From contig NZ_JALIQS010000001.1 of NCBI RefSeq assembly GCF_024704725.1, positions 62,001-126,000 on the forward strand: 64,000 bases of DNA, in the 5' to 3' direction. A program made the position numbers and the translations under genes. Position 1 is the first letter of the stretch; each line of letters starts with the position of its first letter. Shown here piece after piece: positions 26,242 to 34,048 of the stretch. Below the pieces are notes generated by a model, which saw only the letters and a list, made by a program, of their open reading frames with translations, was not told where the DNA came from and searched no databases. Source of the DNA: Shinella sp. CPCC 101442 (GTDB lineage: Bacteria; Pseudomonadota; Alphaproteobacteria; Rhizobiales; Rhizobiaceae).

Positions 26242-26738
26242 GCCGCGTCCCTCCCTTCGAGCGCCCGCGCCCGGATGTGGCGGGCCGCAGCCGCCACCAG
26301 CGGCGAAAACGGGCCTGCCAGCGCGCCAAATTCCCTCGGCAGGTCGATGGCGCTGTCATCAAGCGTGTTGCGCAGTGCCAGCATCGCTTCCATGTCGCCG
26401 GTGACGGAGAGATCGCGCGAGAAAAACAGCGCGTCGGCATCGCAGCGCCCTTCCAGCAGGCCGAGCAGCAGCGCGAGCGGCCCCTCGATGCGCGCATCGG
26501 CCAAGGGCGGCTCACCACGCGAAACGGCAAGCGACTGGGCCGCCGGCACGACGCGGAAATGCAGCGGCAGGTCGCAGGGCGAGAAACAGTAACGCGTCTG
26601 CTTGTACTGCCCGAGCCGGTCGAAGAGATCGGGGTGCGCCTTCAGCACGCTGGAAAAGATCGCACGCGCCACGCGCTCCACGAACCAGAGCGGCGCGATT
26701 TCGACAGGTTTGGCAAGGAGGGGAGGAAGGGTGGGCAT
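26232..26738 (-). CDS. ubiT: UbiT, SCP2-domain accessory factor of anaerobic ubiquinone synthesis
   Basis: A 168-residue protein with a sterol-carrier-protein-2-like lipid-binding domain (YCFSPCDLPLHFRVVPAAQS, then LFFSRDLSVTGDMEAMLALRNTLDD). UbiT replaces UbiJ when ubiquinone is made without oxygen, presumably presenting prenylated intermediates to UbiUV. The frame continues upstream through the opposite gene, but the ATG at 26738 behind GGAGG-rich sequence is the natural start. It heads the ubiTUV operon and is divergent from ubiD. Confidence 0.85.
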   Translation of the reverse strand: MPTLPPLLAKPVEIAPLWFVERVARAIFSSVLKAHPDLFDRLGQYKQTRYCFSPCDLPLHFRVVPAAQSLAVSRGEPPLADARIEGPLALLLGLLEGRCDADALFFSRDLSVTGDMEAMLALRNTLDDSAIDLPREFGALAGPFSPLVAAAARHIRARALEGRDAAWN

Positions 26739-26798
26739 GCGGGTTCGCCTTGGCGGGAATGAATGCGCAAAGCCTAGGGAGCGTTGACCCGGGGGAGT

Positions 26799-26812
26799 TT
26801 GCTCCAGCACAA
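26799..26812. promoter_or_regulatory. Candidate TTG-N8-CAA box between ubiT and ubiD
   Basis: TTGCTCCAGCACAA fits the outer trinucleotides of the FNR/NnrR consensus but not the inner AT/AT bases. It lies in the 108-base divergent spacer, about 60 bases from ubiT and 35 from ubiD, so one regulator could serve both. It is a weak match taken together with the nap box. Confidence 0.3.
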
Positions 26813-26846
26813 AGACCGTGACGTTTTTCCCCGGCAAGGGTTCGGC

Positions 26847-28358
26847 ATGAAAGCCGATATCCCCATTCCGCGCCGCTATGACAGCCTTCAGGATTTCGTC
26901 GCCCTGCTCGAACGGCGGGCGCGGCTGAAGCGCATCCACGAGCCCGTTTCGCTGGTACACGAGGTCACCGAAATCCACCGTCGCGTGCTTGCGCAGGAGG
27001 GCCCCGCGCTGCTGTTCGAGAGGTCTGTCGATGGTGGCGGCAACATCCAGCCCGTGCCGCTCCTTGCCAATCTTTTTGGAACGCGCGAACGGATCGAATG
27101 GGGTTTCGGGCTCGAAACCGGCGACCTGCCGCATCTTGCCTCCTTCCTCGCGGACCTGCGCGATCCGAAACCGCCGCGATCCATGCGCGATGCCTGGCGG
27201 AAGCTGCCGCATCTCAAAGCCGCCCTGTCGATGAACCCGCGCGCGGTCTCCCGCCCGCCCTGCCAACACACGATCTGGCAGGGCGAGGCCATCGACCTCG
27301 GCCGCCTGCCGATCCAGACCTGCTGGCCGGGCGAACCTGCACCCCTCGTCAGCTGGCCGCTCGTCATCACCCGGGCACCCGACGACCCATCCGACATCAA
27401 TGTCGGCATCTACCGCATGCAGAAGCTCGGAAAGAACAGACTGATCCTGCGCTGGCTGGCGCATCGCGGAGGGGCGCGCCACCACCGGCTCTGGCAGGCA
27501 CGCGGAGAAGAAATGCCCGTTGCCGTCGTCATCGGCGCCGATCCCGCCACCATCCTCTCCGCCGTCATGCCGCTGCCGGACGGCATGAGCGAACTCGCCT
27601 TTGCCGGCGTGCTGTGCGGCCGACGGCAGCAGACGGCATCGGGCGTCACCGTGCCGCTCCCCATCCCCGCCAGTGCGGAGATCGTGCTGGAAGGCACCGT
27701 GTCCGCCAGCGAAACGGCAGAGGAAGGTCCCTATGGCGACCACACGGGCTACTACAACTCCGTCGAGGCCTTCCCGGTCCTGACGCTCTCGGCGATCACG
27801 ATGCGGAAAAACCCGCTCTACCTCTCCACCTATACCGGCCGGCCGCCGGATGAGCCCTCGCGGCTCGGCGAGGCGATGAACGACCTGTTCGTACCGCTGG
27901 TGAAGCGGCAGTTTCCCGAAATCCACGATCTCTGGCTGCCGCCCGAAGCCTGTTCCTACCGCGCCATGGTCGTCTCCATCGACAAGCGCTATCCGGGCCA
28001 GGCGCGGCGGGTGATGATGGGCCTCTGGTCCATGCTGCCGCAATTCAGCTACACCAAGCTGATCATCGCCGTGGACGGCGATATCGATGTCAAAAGCTGG
28101 CCGGATGTCATCTGGGCGCTTTCGACCCGCTTCGACGCCAGCCGCGACCTCATGATCGTCGATAACACGCCGATCGACTATCTCGACTTCGCCTCGCCGA
28201 AATCCGGCCTCGGCGGCAAGCTCGGCCTCGATGCCACCACGAAGATCGGCACGGAAACCGACCGCGAATGGGGGCGCCCCCTCGCGATGACGCCCGATGT
28301 CGTGGCAAGGGTCGATGGCCTCTGGCATTCGCTTGGCCTCGGGGAGACGATCGCATGA
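26847..28358 (+). CDS. ubiD: UbiD-family prenyl-FMN decarboxylase
   Basis: A 503-residue decarboxylase of the UbiD family. It should remove the carboxyl group of 3-polyprenyl-4-hydroxybenzoate using prenylated FMN. The flavin/metal region ITRAPDDPSDINVGIYRMQ, the catalytic-loop stretch EGPYGDHTGYYN and the C-terminal DATTKIGTETDREWGRP are all family hallmarks. The start at ATG 26847 avoids a 21-codon non-conserved extension. It overlaps ubiX by 4 bases. Some UbiD homologues act on other aromatic acids, but pairing with ubiX and ubiTUV supports ubiquinone synthesis. Confidence 0.9.
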   Translation: MKADIPIPRRYDSLQDFVALLERRARLKRIHEPVSLVHEVTEIHRRVLAQEGPALLFERSVDGGGNIQPVPLLANLFGTRERIEWGFGLETGDLPHLASFLADLRDPKPPRSMRDAWRKLPHLKAALSMNPRAVSRPPCQHTIWQGEAIDLGRLPIQTCWPGEPAPLVSWPLVITRAPDDPSDINVGIYRMQKLGKNRLILRWLAHRGGARHHRLWQARGEEMPVAVVIGADPATILSAVMPLPDGMSELAFAGVLCGRRQQTASGVTVPLPIPASAEIVLEGTVSASETAEEGPYGDHTGYYNSVEAFPVLTLSAITMRKNPLYLSTYTGRPPDEPSRLGEAMNDLFVPLVKRQFPEIHDLWLPPEACSYRAMVVSIDKRYPGQARRVMMGLWSMLPQFSYTKLIIAVDGDIDVKSWPDVIWALSTRFDASRDLMIVDNTPIDYLDFASPKSGLGGKLGLDATTKIGTETDREWGRPLAMTPDVVARVDGLWHSLGLGETIA

Positions 28359-28939
28359 CCGTGGAGCGCGTCATCGTCGGCATTTCCGGCGCATCCGGTG
28401 CAGCGCTCGGCGTGCGCATTGTCGAGCGGCTCTCGGCACTCCCCGACATCGAAACCCATCTCGTCGTTTCCGACGCGGCGCGGCGCACGCTTGCGCTCGA
28501 ATGCGGTCTCGATACACCTGAAAACCTCACCTCCCTCGTCGATCGTCATCACCCGATCGACGATGTCGGCGCTTCCATCGCCAGCGGCTCCTTCCCGGTC
28601 CATGGCATGATCGTCGCGCCCTGCTCCATGCAGACGTTGTCGGCCATCGCCACCGGCCGCGCCGATACGCTGCTCACGCGTGCAGCCGACGTGCAATTGA
28701 AGGAGCGCCGCCGGCTTGTCCTGCTTGCGCGGGAAACGCCGCTGCATCTCGGCCATCTGCGCGCCATGGTCTCGGCGACCGAGATGGGCGCCATCATCAT
28801 GCCGCCGGTCCCCGCCTTCTATCATCGGCCGAACTCCGTCGCCGAGATTGTCGACCACCTCGCCGCCCGGGCCATCGACCTTCTCGCGCTTGCCCGCCCG
28901 TCGCTGACGCGAAGCTGGGAAGGAACGGGCGGCGCGTAG
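28355..28939 (+). CDS. ubiX: UbiX, flavin prenyltransferase
   Basis: A 194-residue flavin prenyltransferase making the prenyl-FMN cofactor that UbiD requires. The Rossmann-like FMN site is VGISGASGAALGVRIVERL, and PCSMQTLSAIATGRADTLLTRAADV with LARETPLHLGHLRAM gives the family pattern. It overlaps ubiD (ATGA). One base separates its stop from the facing EamA gene stop. Confidence 0.93.
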   Translation: MTVERVIVGISGASGAALGVRIVERLSALPDIETHLVVSDAARRTLALECGLDTPENLTSLVDRHHPIDDVGASIASGSFPVHGMIVAPCSMQTLSAIATGRADTLLTRAADVQLKERRRLVLLARETPLHLGHLRAMVSATEMGAIIMPPVPAFYHRPNSVAEIVDHLAARAIDLLALARPSLTRSWEGTGGA

Positions 28940-28940
28940 A

Positions 28941-29840
28941 TCAAGCGAGCTGTGCTCTTGCCGGCCATGTCATCGCAACGACGCCGGCCAGCACGCAGAC
29001 AAGGCCCAACCCCGCCGTCGGCGTCACCGTTTCCCCCAGGAACACCACGCCGAGACCGACGCCGATCGGCACCCGTATATAGGCTTGCGCCGTCGTGCCG
29101 ACCGAGCCCAGCGTCTGGATCAGCCGGAAGTAGATCACGAAGGCGAGTGCGGTCGAGAAGACGGAAAGACCGAAAAGAGCTGCGATGGATTGACCGCTCG
29201 GCGCCAATGTCCATGGCCGATCGACGACGAGGCTGACGGGAAGAAGGATTAGCGCTCCCGAGATCATCGACCCGGCGGCGGGCAGCATAGGATCCATGCC
29301 CTTGAAACTCTTGCCGAAGATCGCCGCGCCGGCATAGGATATCGTCGCCGCGACAATGGCGAGTTGCGCCAGGGCTTCACGCCCGAGGCCATCCAGTGCC
29401 TCGAAGCCGACGATGAGGCAGACCCCGACCAGGCCAGCGGAGACACCGAAGAGTTTTCGCCGTGTTACCGCTTCGTGGCGGGTGACGAGGACCGTCAGAA
29501 GGAAGGTGAAGATCGGCGACGTGGAATTGAGGATAGTCGCAAGCCCCGCATCCGTCGTCTGCTCCGCCCAGGCGATCAGCGTGAACGGAATGACGCTGTT
29601 GAGACAGGCCTGGAAGAGAAAACGGGCCCAGTTTTCGCGATCCGTCGGCAGCGACAGCCCACGCATCTTGACCAGAACCATCAGCAGACCTCCCGCGATC
29701 AGCGTCCGCGCAGCGATCAGCGTCACGGGCGGGATCGTTTCAACGCCGATCTTGATGAAGGTATAGGACGCCCCCCAGAGGGTGGAGAGCAGGAGAAGCA
29801 GCGTGAGATCCGCCGACACATTCGTCTTTTCCGATGCCAT
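28941..29840 (-). CDS. EamA/DMT-superfamily transporter
   Basis: A 299-residue protein with ten hydrophobic helices in two EamA repeats (LLLLSTLWGASYTFIKIGVE at the start; LAIVAATISYAGAAIFGKSF at the second repeat). Such carriers export amino acids, nucleobases or other metabolites; this one cannot be assigned a substrate. It lies convergent to ubiX and upstream of nothing obvious, 144 bases beyond the end of the hydroxyproline operon, so it is probably independent. Confidence 0.85.
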   Translation of the reverse strand: MASEKTNVSADLTLLLLLSTLWGASYTFIKIGVETIPPVTLIAARTLIAGGLLMVLVKMRGLSLPTDRENWARFLFQACLNSVIPFTLIAWAEQTTDAGLATILNSTSPIFTFLLTVLVTRHEAVTRRKLFGVSAGLVGVCLIVGFEALDGLGREALAQLAIVAATISYAGAAIFGKSFKGMDPMLPAAGSMISGALILLPVSLVVDRPWTLAPSGQSIAALFGLSVFSTALAFVIYFRLIQTLGSVGTTAQAYIRVPIGVGLGVVFLGETVTPTAGLGLVCVLAGVVAMTWPARAQLA

Positions 29841-29940
29841 CCCGCCCTCTCGCCATCACACTGTTCGCGGACCTTACATCATTCACGCAGGAAACAGTTC
29901 GATGCAGGACGAAGCGTGATGTCAATCCTGCGTGGAGCGC

Positions 29941-29969
29941 GGCTTGCGGTCATCGGCCGACCGCAAGCC
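29941..29969 (-). terminator. Hairpin after the hydroxyproline-type operon
   Basis: A perfect 11-bp stem (GGCTTGCGGTC with its complement) closes on 7 bases, 15 bases beyond the stop of the last operon gene. There is no T-run, so termination may be factor-assisted. Confidence 0.55.
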
Positions 29970-29984
29970 CCGCCAGCCGGTGCG

Positions 29985-30740
29985 TCAGGCCACGGCCTGC
30001 GCACCCGTGATCTCCACCAGCGATCCGCACATGAACGCGGCCTCCTCCGAAGCGAGGAAGGCGACGAGGGCGGCGACCTCCTCGGGCTTGCCGATGCGAC
30101 CGTAGGGAACGAGCTTGTCGAGATCGGCGATGGTGCGGCCGGAGCGCTTGACGCCCGCTTCCAGCATCGGCGTGTGGATTTCGCCGGGGCAGACCGCATT
30201 GACGCGCACCTTGTCCGGCGCATAGTCGCGGGCGAGGTTCTGCGTGAAGGCGGCGACGGCGGCCTTGGTCGTATTGTAGGCGATGTGGTTCGGCGCCGGA
30301 TAGAGCCCCCATTGCGAGGCGGTGTTGACGATGGCCCCGCCACCTGCCGCGATCATATGCGGCAGTACCGCGCGGCAGAGATGGAACATCGAATCCAGAT
30401 TGACGGTGAAGCTGATCTCCCAGTCCTCATCCGAAAGCGAGAGGAGATTGCCGCGCCTGTTGATGCCGGCATTGTTGACCAGCACGTCGATACGGCCCTC
30501 CAGCGCAAAGGCCTGCTCGATAAGGGAGAGACAGGCATCCTTCTTCGCGATGTCGGCGGCAATCGCCGTCGCCCGCCCGCCCTCGGCTTCGATGCCCTGC
30601 ACCACGGCCGCCGCAGCCTCGACATTGACGTCCGTCACCACCACCAAAGCACCCTCGGCGGCGAGCCGCCGCGCGATGGCCGAGCCGATCCCTCCACCCG
30701 CGCCCGTGACGATGGCGACCCTGTTTTCAAACCGCTTCAT
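29985..30740 (-). CDS. Classical SDR dehydrogenase, last gene of the operon
   Basis: A 251-residue classical SDR: cofactor loop TGAGGGIGSAIA, Asp in VVTDVN (NAD preference), NNAGINRRG, catalytic Ser in NTASQWG and Tyr/Lys in YNTTKAA. It follows another SDR by 15 bases at the end of the ten-gene operon. Neither is needed for the standard 4-hydroxyproline route, so they may handle a related hydroxylated substrate or a side product (inference). Confidence 0.85.
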   Translation of the reverse strand: MKRFENRVAIVTGAGGGIGSAIARRLAAEGALVVVTDVNVEAAAAVVQGIEAEGGRATAIAADIAKKDACLSLIEQAFALEGRIDVLVNNAGINRRGNLLSLSDEDWEISFTVNLDSMFHLCRAVLPHMIAAGGGAIVNTASQWGLYPAPNHIAYNTTKAAVAAFTQNLARDYAPDKVRVNAVCPGEIHTPMLEAGVKRSGRTIADLDKLVPYGRIGKPEEVAALVAFLASEEAAFMCGSLVEITGAQAVA

Positions 30741-30755
30741 GAAACCCTCCCTGAT

Positions 30756-31508
30756 TTACCGGATATAGCTGCCACCGTTGACATCGAGCGTTGCGCCATT
30801 CAGCGAGGCCTGCGACGGACGCAACACGAAGGCAACGAGTTCGGCCACGTCGGCGGGTGACGCCATCTCACCGATCGGAATATCGGCGACAGCCGCCTGC
30901 TTGCCATGCGTGGCGATAAAGTCTTCGGCCATGTCGGTGCGCACCCAACCGGGCGCGATAGCGATGGCCGTGACGCCATCGGCGCCGAAACTGCGGGCAA
31001 TCGACTTGGTAAGATTGACCAGCGCCGCCTTGCTTGCGCCATAGGGCATGGCATCGGCCGCATAGCCGCGCTGGCCGGCACGGCTCGCCATGTTGACGAT
31101 GCGCCCGCCGCCTGTCGCCTTGAAGTGGCGGATGGCCTCCTTGCAGAGATCGGCGGCAGCGAAGACATTGATCTGGAACTCCTTCTGCCACGCGGCCTTC
31201 CAGTCCTCGGGCGATGCCGCGATGGAAATCTCCGTGCGGATGCCGGCATTGTTGACGAGGCCGTGGATGCGGCCTGCCGCATCGAGCGCCTTCTGCCACA
31301 ACGCAAACGGACCATCCGGCGTGGAAAGATCGGCCTGCACCAGCAGCCCGTTGCCGCCGGCACGGGCAAGGAGCGCCTCCGCGCCGGTTGCGTCGCGCCC
31401 ATAGTGAATGATCGGGCGGGCACCCTCACCCGCCAGACGCTCGACAATGGCGGCACCGATACCGCCCGAGGCGCCGGTGACGAGAATGGTCTGTCCCTGC
31501 AATGACAT
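30756..31508 (-). CDS. Classical SDR dehydrogenase, penultimate gene of the operon
   Basis: A 250-residue SDR with loop TGASGGIGAAIV, NNAGIRTE, Ser in NMASRAGQ and Tyr/Lys in YGASKAA. Residues after the second strand (IIHYGRD) lack the usual Asp, and the Arg of GRD suggests NADP(H). The start at 31508 is preferred over an ATG two codons earlier because AGGA is then 8 bases away. It is about 10 bases downstream of the epimerase-like gene. Confidence 0.85.
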   Translation of the reverse strand: MSLQGQTILVTGASGGIGAAIVERLAGEGARPIIHYGRDATGAEALLARAGGNGLLVQADLSTPDGPFALWQKALDAAGRIHGLVNNAGIRTEISIAASPEDWKAAWQKEFQINVFAAADLCKEAIRHFKATGGGRIVNMASRAGQRGYAADAMPYGASKAALVNLTKSIARSFGADGVTAIAIAPGWVRTDMAEDFIATHGKQAAVADIPIGEMASPADVAELVAFVLRPSQASLNGATLDVNGGSYIR

Positions 31509-31518
31509 GTGCATGTTC

Positions 31519-32550
31519 CTACCTCAGACGATCGACCTGCGGGCCCCATGTATCCGACAGCGCAAAACCGCTGGCGAATGGATCATTCGGGTCCAGGCGC
31601 AGTTGCGTGCGGCCATAGACATAACCGTACCCCGTGATGCGCGGCAGCACGGCGCGGCGTCCGCCGATCTCCACCTCGCCGATAGCTTCGGCGAGAAACT
31701 CACCGCCGATGATGGAGCGCGAAGTGCGGACGTCGCCCACCGAAACCGCTCCCCGCGCAAAGAGCGTGGCGAGGTTGGCGGAGCTGCCCGTGCCGCAGGG
31801 CGAGCGATCGACCCGGCCGGGCGGGAGCGTGGTGCAGGTGCGCACCGCGCCATCCGGCTCGCTGTCACGGAACATGACATAGGCGATCTCATCGACGCCG
31901 GGCAGCGTCGGATGCCGCACCTTCACCTGGTCGGCAAGCAGCCGCTTCAATTCGATACCCGCCTCGGCGAGCGCGCGGGCATTTTCCGGCCTGATGGTGA
32001 GACCGAGCTGGCCGACATCAACCAATGCATAGTAGACGCCGCCAAAGGCGATATCGACGTTGATGCGGCCCCAGGGCGTATCGAGGCCATGATCCAGCAG
32101 CTCAGCAAAGCTCGGCACATTGTCGAGACTAACGGAAAGGCAGCGTCCGCCCTCGCAGCGCGCCCGCGCCACCACAAGGCCGGCGGGCGTATCGAGGCGG
32201 ACCAGCGTCTCCGGCTCCCGCATCGCCACCCGGCCGCTTTCAAGAAGAGCCGTGACGACACAGATACAATTGCTGCCGGACATCGGATGGGCGCGATCGG
32301 CCTGAAGCACGATGAAACCGGCATCCGCATCCGGCCGCGTCGGCGCGACGACGAGGTTCACCGACTGGGCGACATGGGCGCGCGGCTCGAAGGTGAGGAA
32401 GCGGCGCAGGCTGTCGTCCACGGTGTTGATGTGGTTCATCTTGTCGAGCATGGTCGCGCCGGGAATGTCCGGTGCGCCGTCGATCAGCACATGGCCGAGC
32501 TCGCCCTGGCAGTGGACGAGCAGGAGATCGAGGACTTTTTCGAAGTGCAT
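31519..32550 (-). CDS. Proline racemase-family enzyme with Ser-Cys pair (4-hydroxyproline 2-epimerase or 3-hydroxyproline dehydratase)
   Basis: A 343-residue member of the proline racemase family. The two catalytic positions are Ser91 (HPMSGSN, where racemases have Cys) and Cys252 (DRSPCGTGSSA). In characterised relatives Cys-Cys enzymes are racemases or epimerases, Thr-Cys enzymes are trans-3-hydroxyproline dehydratases, and Ser-Cys enzymes include 4-hydroxyproline epimerases, some with dehydratase side activity. Neighbouring genes supply the rest of the 4-hydroxyproline route, so epimerisation of trans-4-hydroxy-L-proline to cis-4-hydroxy-D-proline is the favoured role. It starts at ATG 32550, 11 bases after the aldehyde dehydrogenase gene. 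Confidence 0.82.
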   Translation of the reverse strand: MHFEKVLDLLLVHCQGELGHVLIDGAPDIPGATMLDKMNHINTVDDSLRRFLTFEPRAHVAQSVNLVVAPTRPDADAGFIVLQADRAHPMSGSNCICVVTALLESGRVAMREPETLVRLDTPAGLVVARARCEGGRCLSVSLDNVPSFAELLDHGLDTPWGRINVDIAFGGVYYALVDVGQLGLTIRPENARALAEAGIELKRLLADQVKVRHPTLPGVDEIAYVMFRDSEPDGAVRTCTTLPPGRVDRSPCGTGSSANLATLFARGAVSVGDVRTSRSIIGGEFLAEAIGEVEIGGRRAVLPRITGYGYVYGRTQLRLDPNDPFASGFALSDTWGPQVDRLR

Positions 32551-32561
32551 GGCGCGGGCTC

Positions 32562-34037
32562 CTACTTGATGTACCAGCCCCAGGGATCTTCGCTCACATA
32601 CTTCGTGATCTGCTTGGTCTCGAGATAGTTGTCGAGACCCCAGCGGCCGAGTTCGCGGCCAATGCCGGACTGCTTGTAGCCGCCCCAGGGTGCCTCGGTG
32701 AACGTGGGCTGCGAGCAGTTGATCCAGACGATGCCGGCGCGGAAGGCCTTTGCCACCCGCTCGGCCCGCGCATCGTCGGCCGACATGACGGCGGCGGCGA
32801 GGCCTAAACGGGAATCGTTGGCGAGTTCAACGGCTTCGGCTTCCGTCTTGAAGGAACGCATGCAGACGACAGGACCGAAGATTTCCTCAACCCAGGCGGC
32901 ACTGTCGAGCGGCACGTCAGTGAGAACGGTTGGGCGCAGGTAGTAGCCCTTCTCGAAACCCTCCGGCCTCCTGCCGCCGCAGGCGAGCGTCGCGCCTGCC
33001 GACCTCGCAGCCTCGATGGCCGCGATGACTTGGTCGTATTGCTTCTTCGAGACAAGCGGCCCTAGCAGCACGCCGTCTGCAAGACCGTCGCCGATGCGGA
33101 TGCGGTTCGTCTCTTCGATCAACCGCTTCAGCAACGGCTCATAGAGCCCCTCCTGCACCAGCACGCGCGACGTTGCCGAGCAGACCTGGCCCTGATTCCA
33201 GAAGATGCCGAAGAGTATCCATTCGACGGCCTTCTCGATGTCGCTGTCGTCAAAGACCACGAAGGGCGATTTGCCGCCGAGTTCGAGGCTGATGCGCTTG
33301 ATGTCGCGGGCGGCGGCGGCCATGATCTTCGAGCCGACCGGGCCGGAGCCGGTGAAGGCCAGCTTGTCCACGCCTTTGTGATCGATGATCGCCTGGCCGG
33401 CGACAGAACCGGCGCCCGTGACGATGTTGAGCACACCTGGCGGCAGGCCGACTTCGTCGGCGATGGCGGCAAGTTCCAGCGCGGTCAGCGAGGTGACTTC
33501 CGCAGGCTTCAACACGACGGTGCAGCCGGCTGCGAGCGCCGGGGCGACCTTCCACGACGCCATCAGCAGCGGATAGTTCCACGGGATGATGGCGCCGGCG
33601 ACGCCGATCGGTTCCCTGACGGCCTTGGAGGTGAAACGCGCATCGGCCAGCGCAATGGGTTCTTCCGGGTTGCTGTCGAGCTGTTCGGCAAGGCCGGCAT
33701 AAAAATCGAAGCACCCGGCGGCATCGGCGATGTCCCAGTCGGCCTCCGGAAAAGGCTTTCCGTTGTCGATGGTTTCGAGCCGGGCGATCTCGGCCTGGCG
33801 GGCGCGGATGCCCGCTGCGATGGCGCGGAGATATCGCGCGCGTTCGGCACCCGATGTCCTCGGCCAGCCATCCGTGTCGAAGGCGCGGCGGGCCGCCTTC
33901 ACGGCCAAATCGACATCCTCCGCCGTAGCGGCGGCGATGTGGTGGATGACCTCTTCCGTCGCCGGATTGACGACCTCAAGGGTCCTGCCGTCGGACGCGG
34001 CTTTCCACGATCCATCGATGTAGAGTTCGCTTCGCAT
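32562..34037 (-). CDS. NAD(P)-dependent aldehyde dehydrogenase (probable 2-oxoglutarate semialdehyde dehydrogenase)
   Basis: A 491-residue aldehyde dehydrogenase. Asn154 (IPWNYP), Glu252 (LELGGKSP) and nucleophile Cys286 (GQVCSATS) form the catalytic set. Overall it resembles betaine-aldehyde dehydrogenases (WVEEIFGPVVCM). In this operon the expected substrate is 2-oxoglutarate semialdehyde, giving 2-oxoglutarate as the end product of hydroxyproline breakdown (inference from context). The frame continues upstream into the next gene, but ATG 34037 fits the conserved N-terminus MRSELYIDG. Confidence 0.87.
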   Translation of the reverse strand: MRSELYIDGSWKAASDGRTLEVVNPATEEVIHHIAAATAEDVDLAVKAARRAFDTDGWPRTSGAERARYLRAIAAGIRARQAEIARLETIDNGKPFPEADWDIADAAGCFDFYAGLAEQLDSNPEEPIALADARFTSKAVREPIGVAGAIIPWNYPLLMASWKVAPALAAGCTVVLKPAEVTSLTALELAAIADEVGLPPGVLNIVTGAGSVAGQAIIDHKGVDKLAFTGSGPVGSKIMAAAARDIKRISLELGGKSPFVVFDDSDIEKAVEWILFGIFWNQGQVCSATSRVLVQEGLYEPLLKRLIEETNRIRIGDGLADGVLLGPLVSKKQYDQVIAAIEAARSAGATLACGGRRPEGFEKGYYLRPTVLTDVPLDSAAWVEEIFGPVVCMRSFKTEAEAVELANDSRLGLAAAVMSADDARAERVAKAFRAGIVWINCSQPTFTEAPWGGYKQSGIGRELGRWGLDNYLETKQITKYVSEDPWGWYIK

Positions 34038-34048
34038 GGTCAGGCCTT

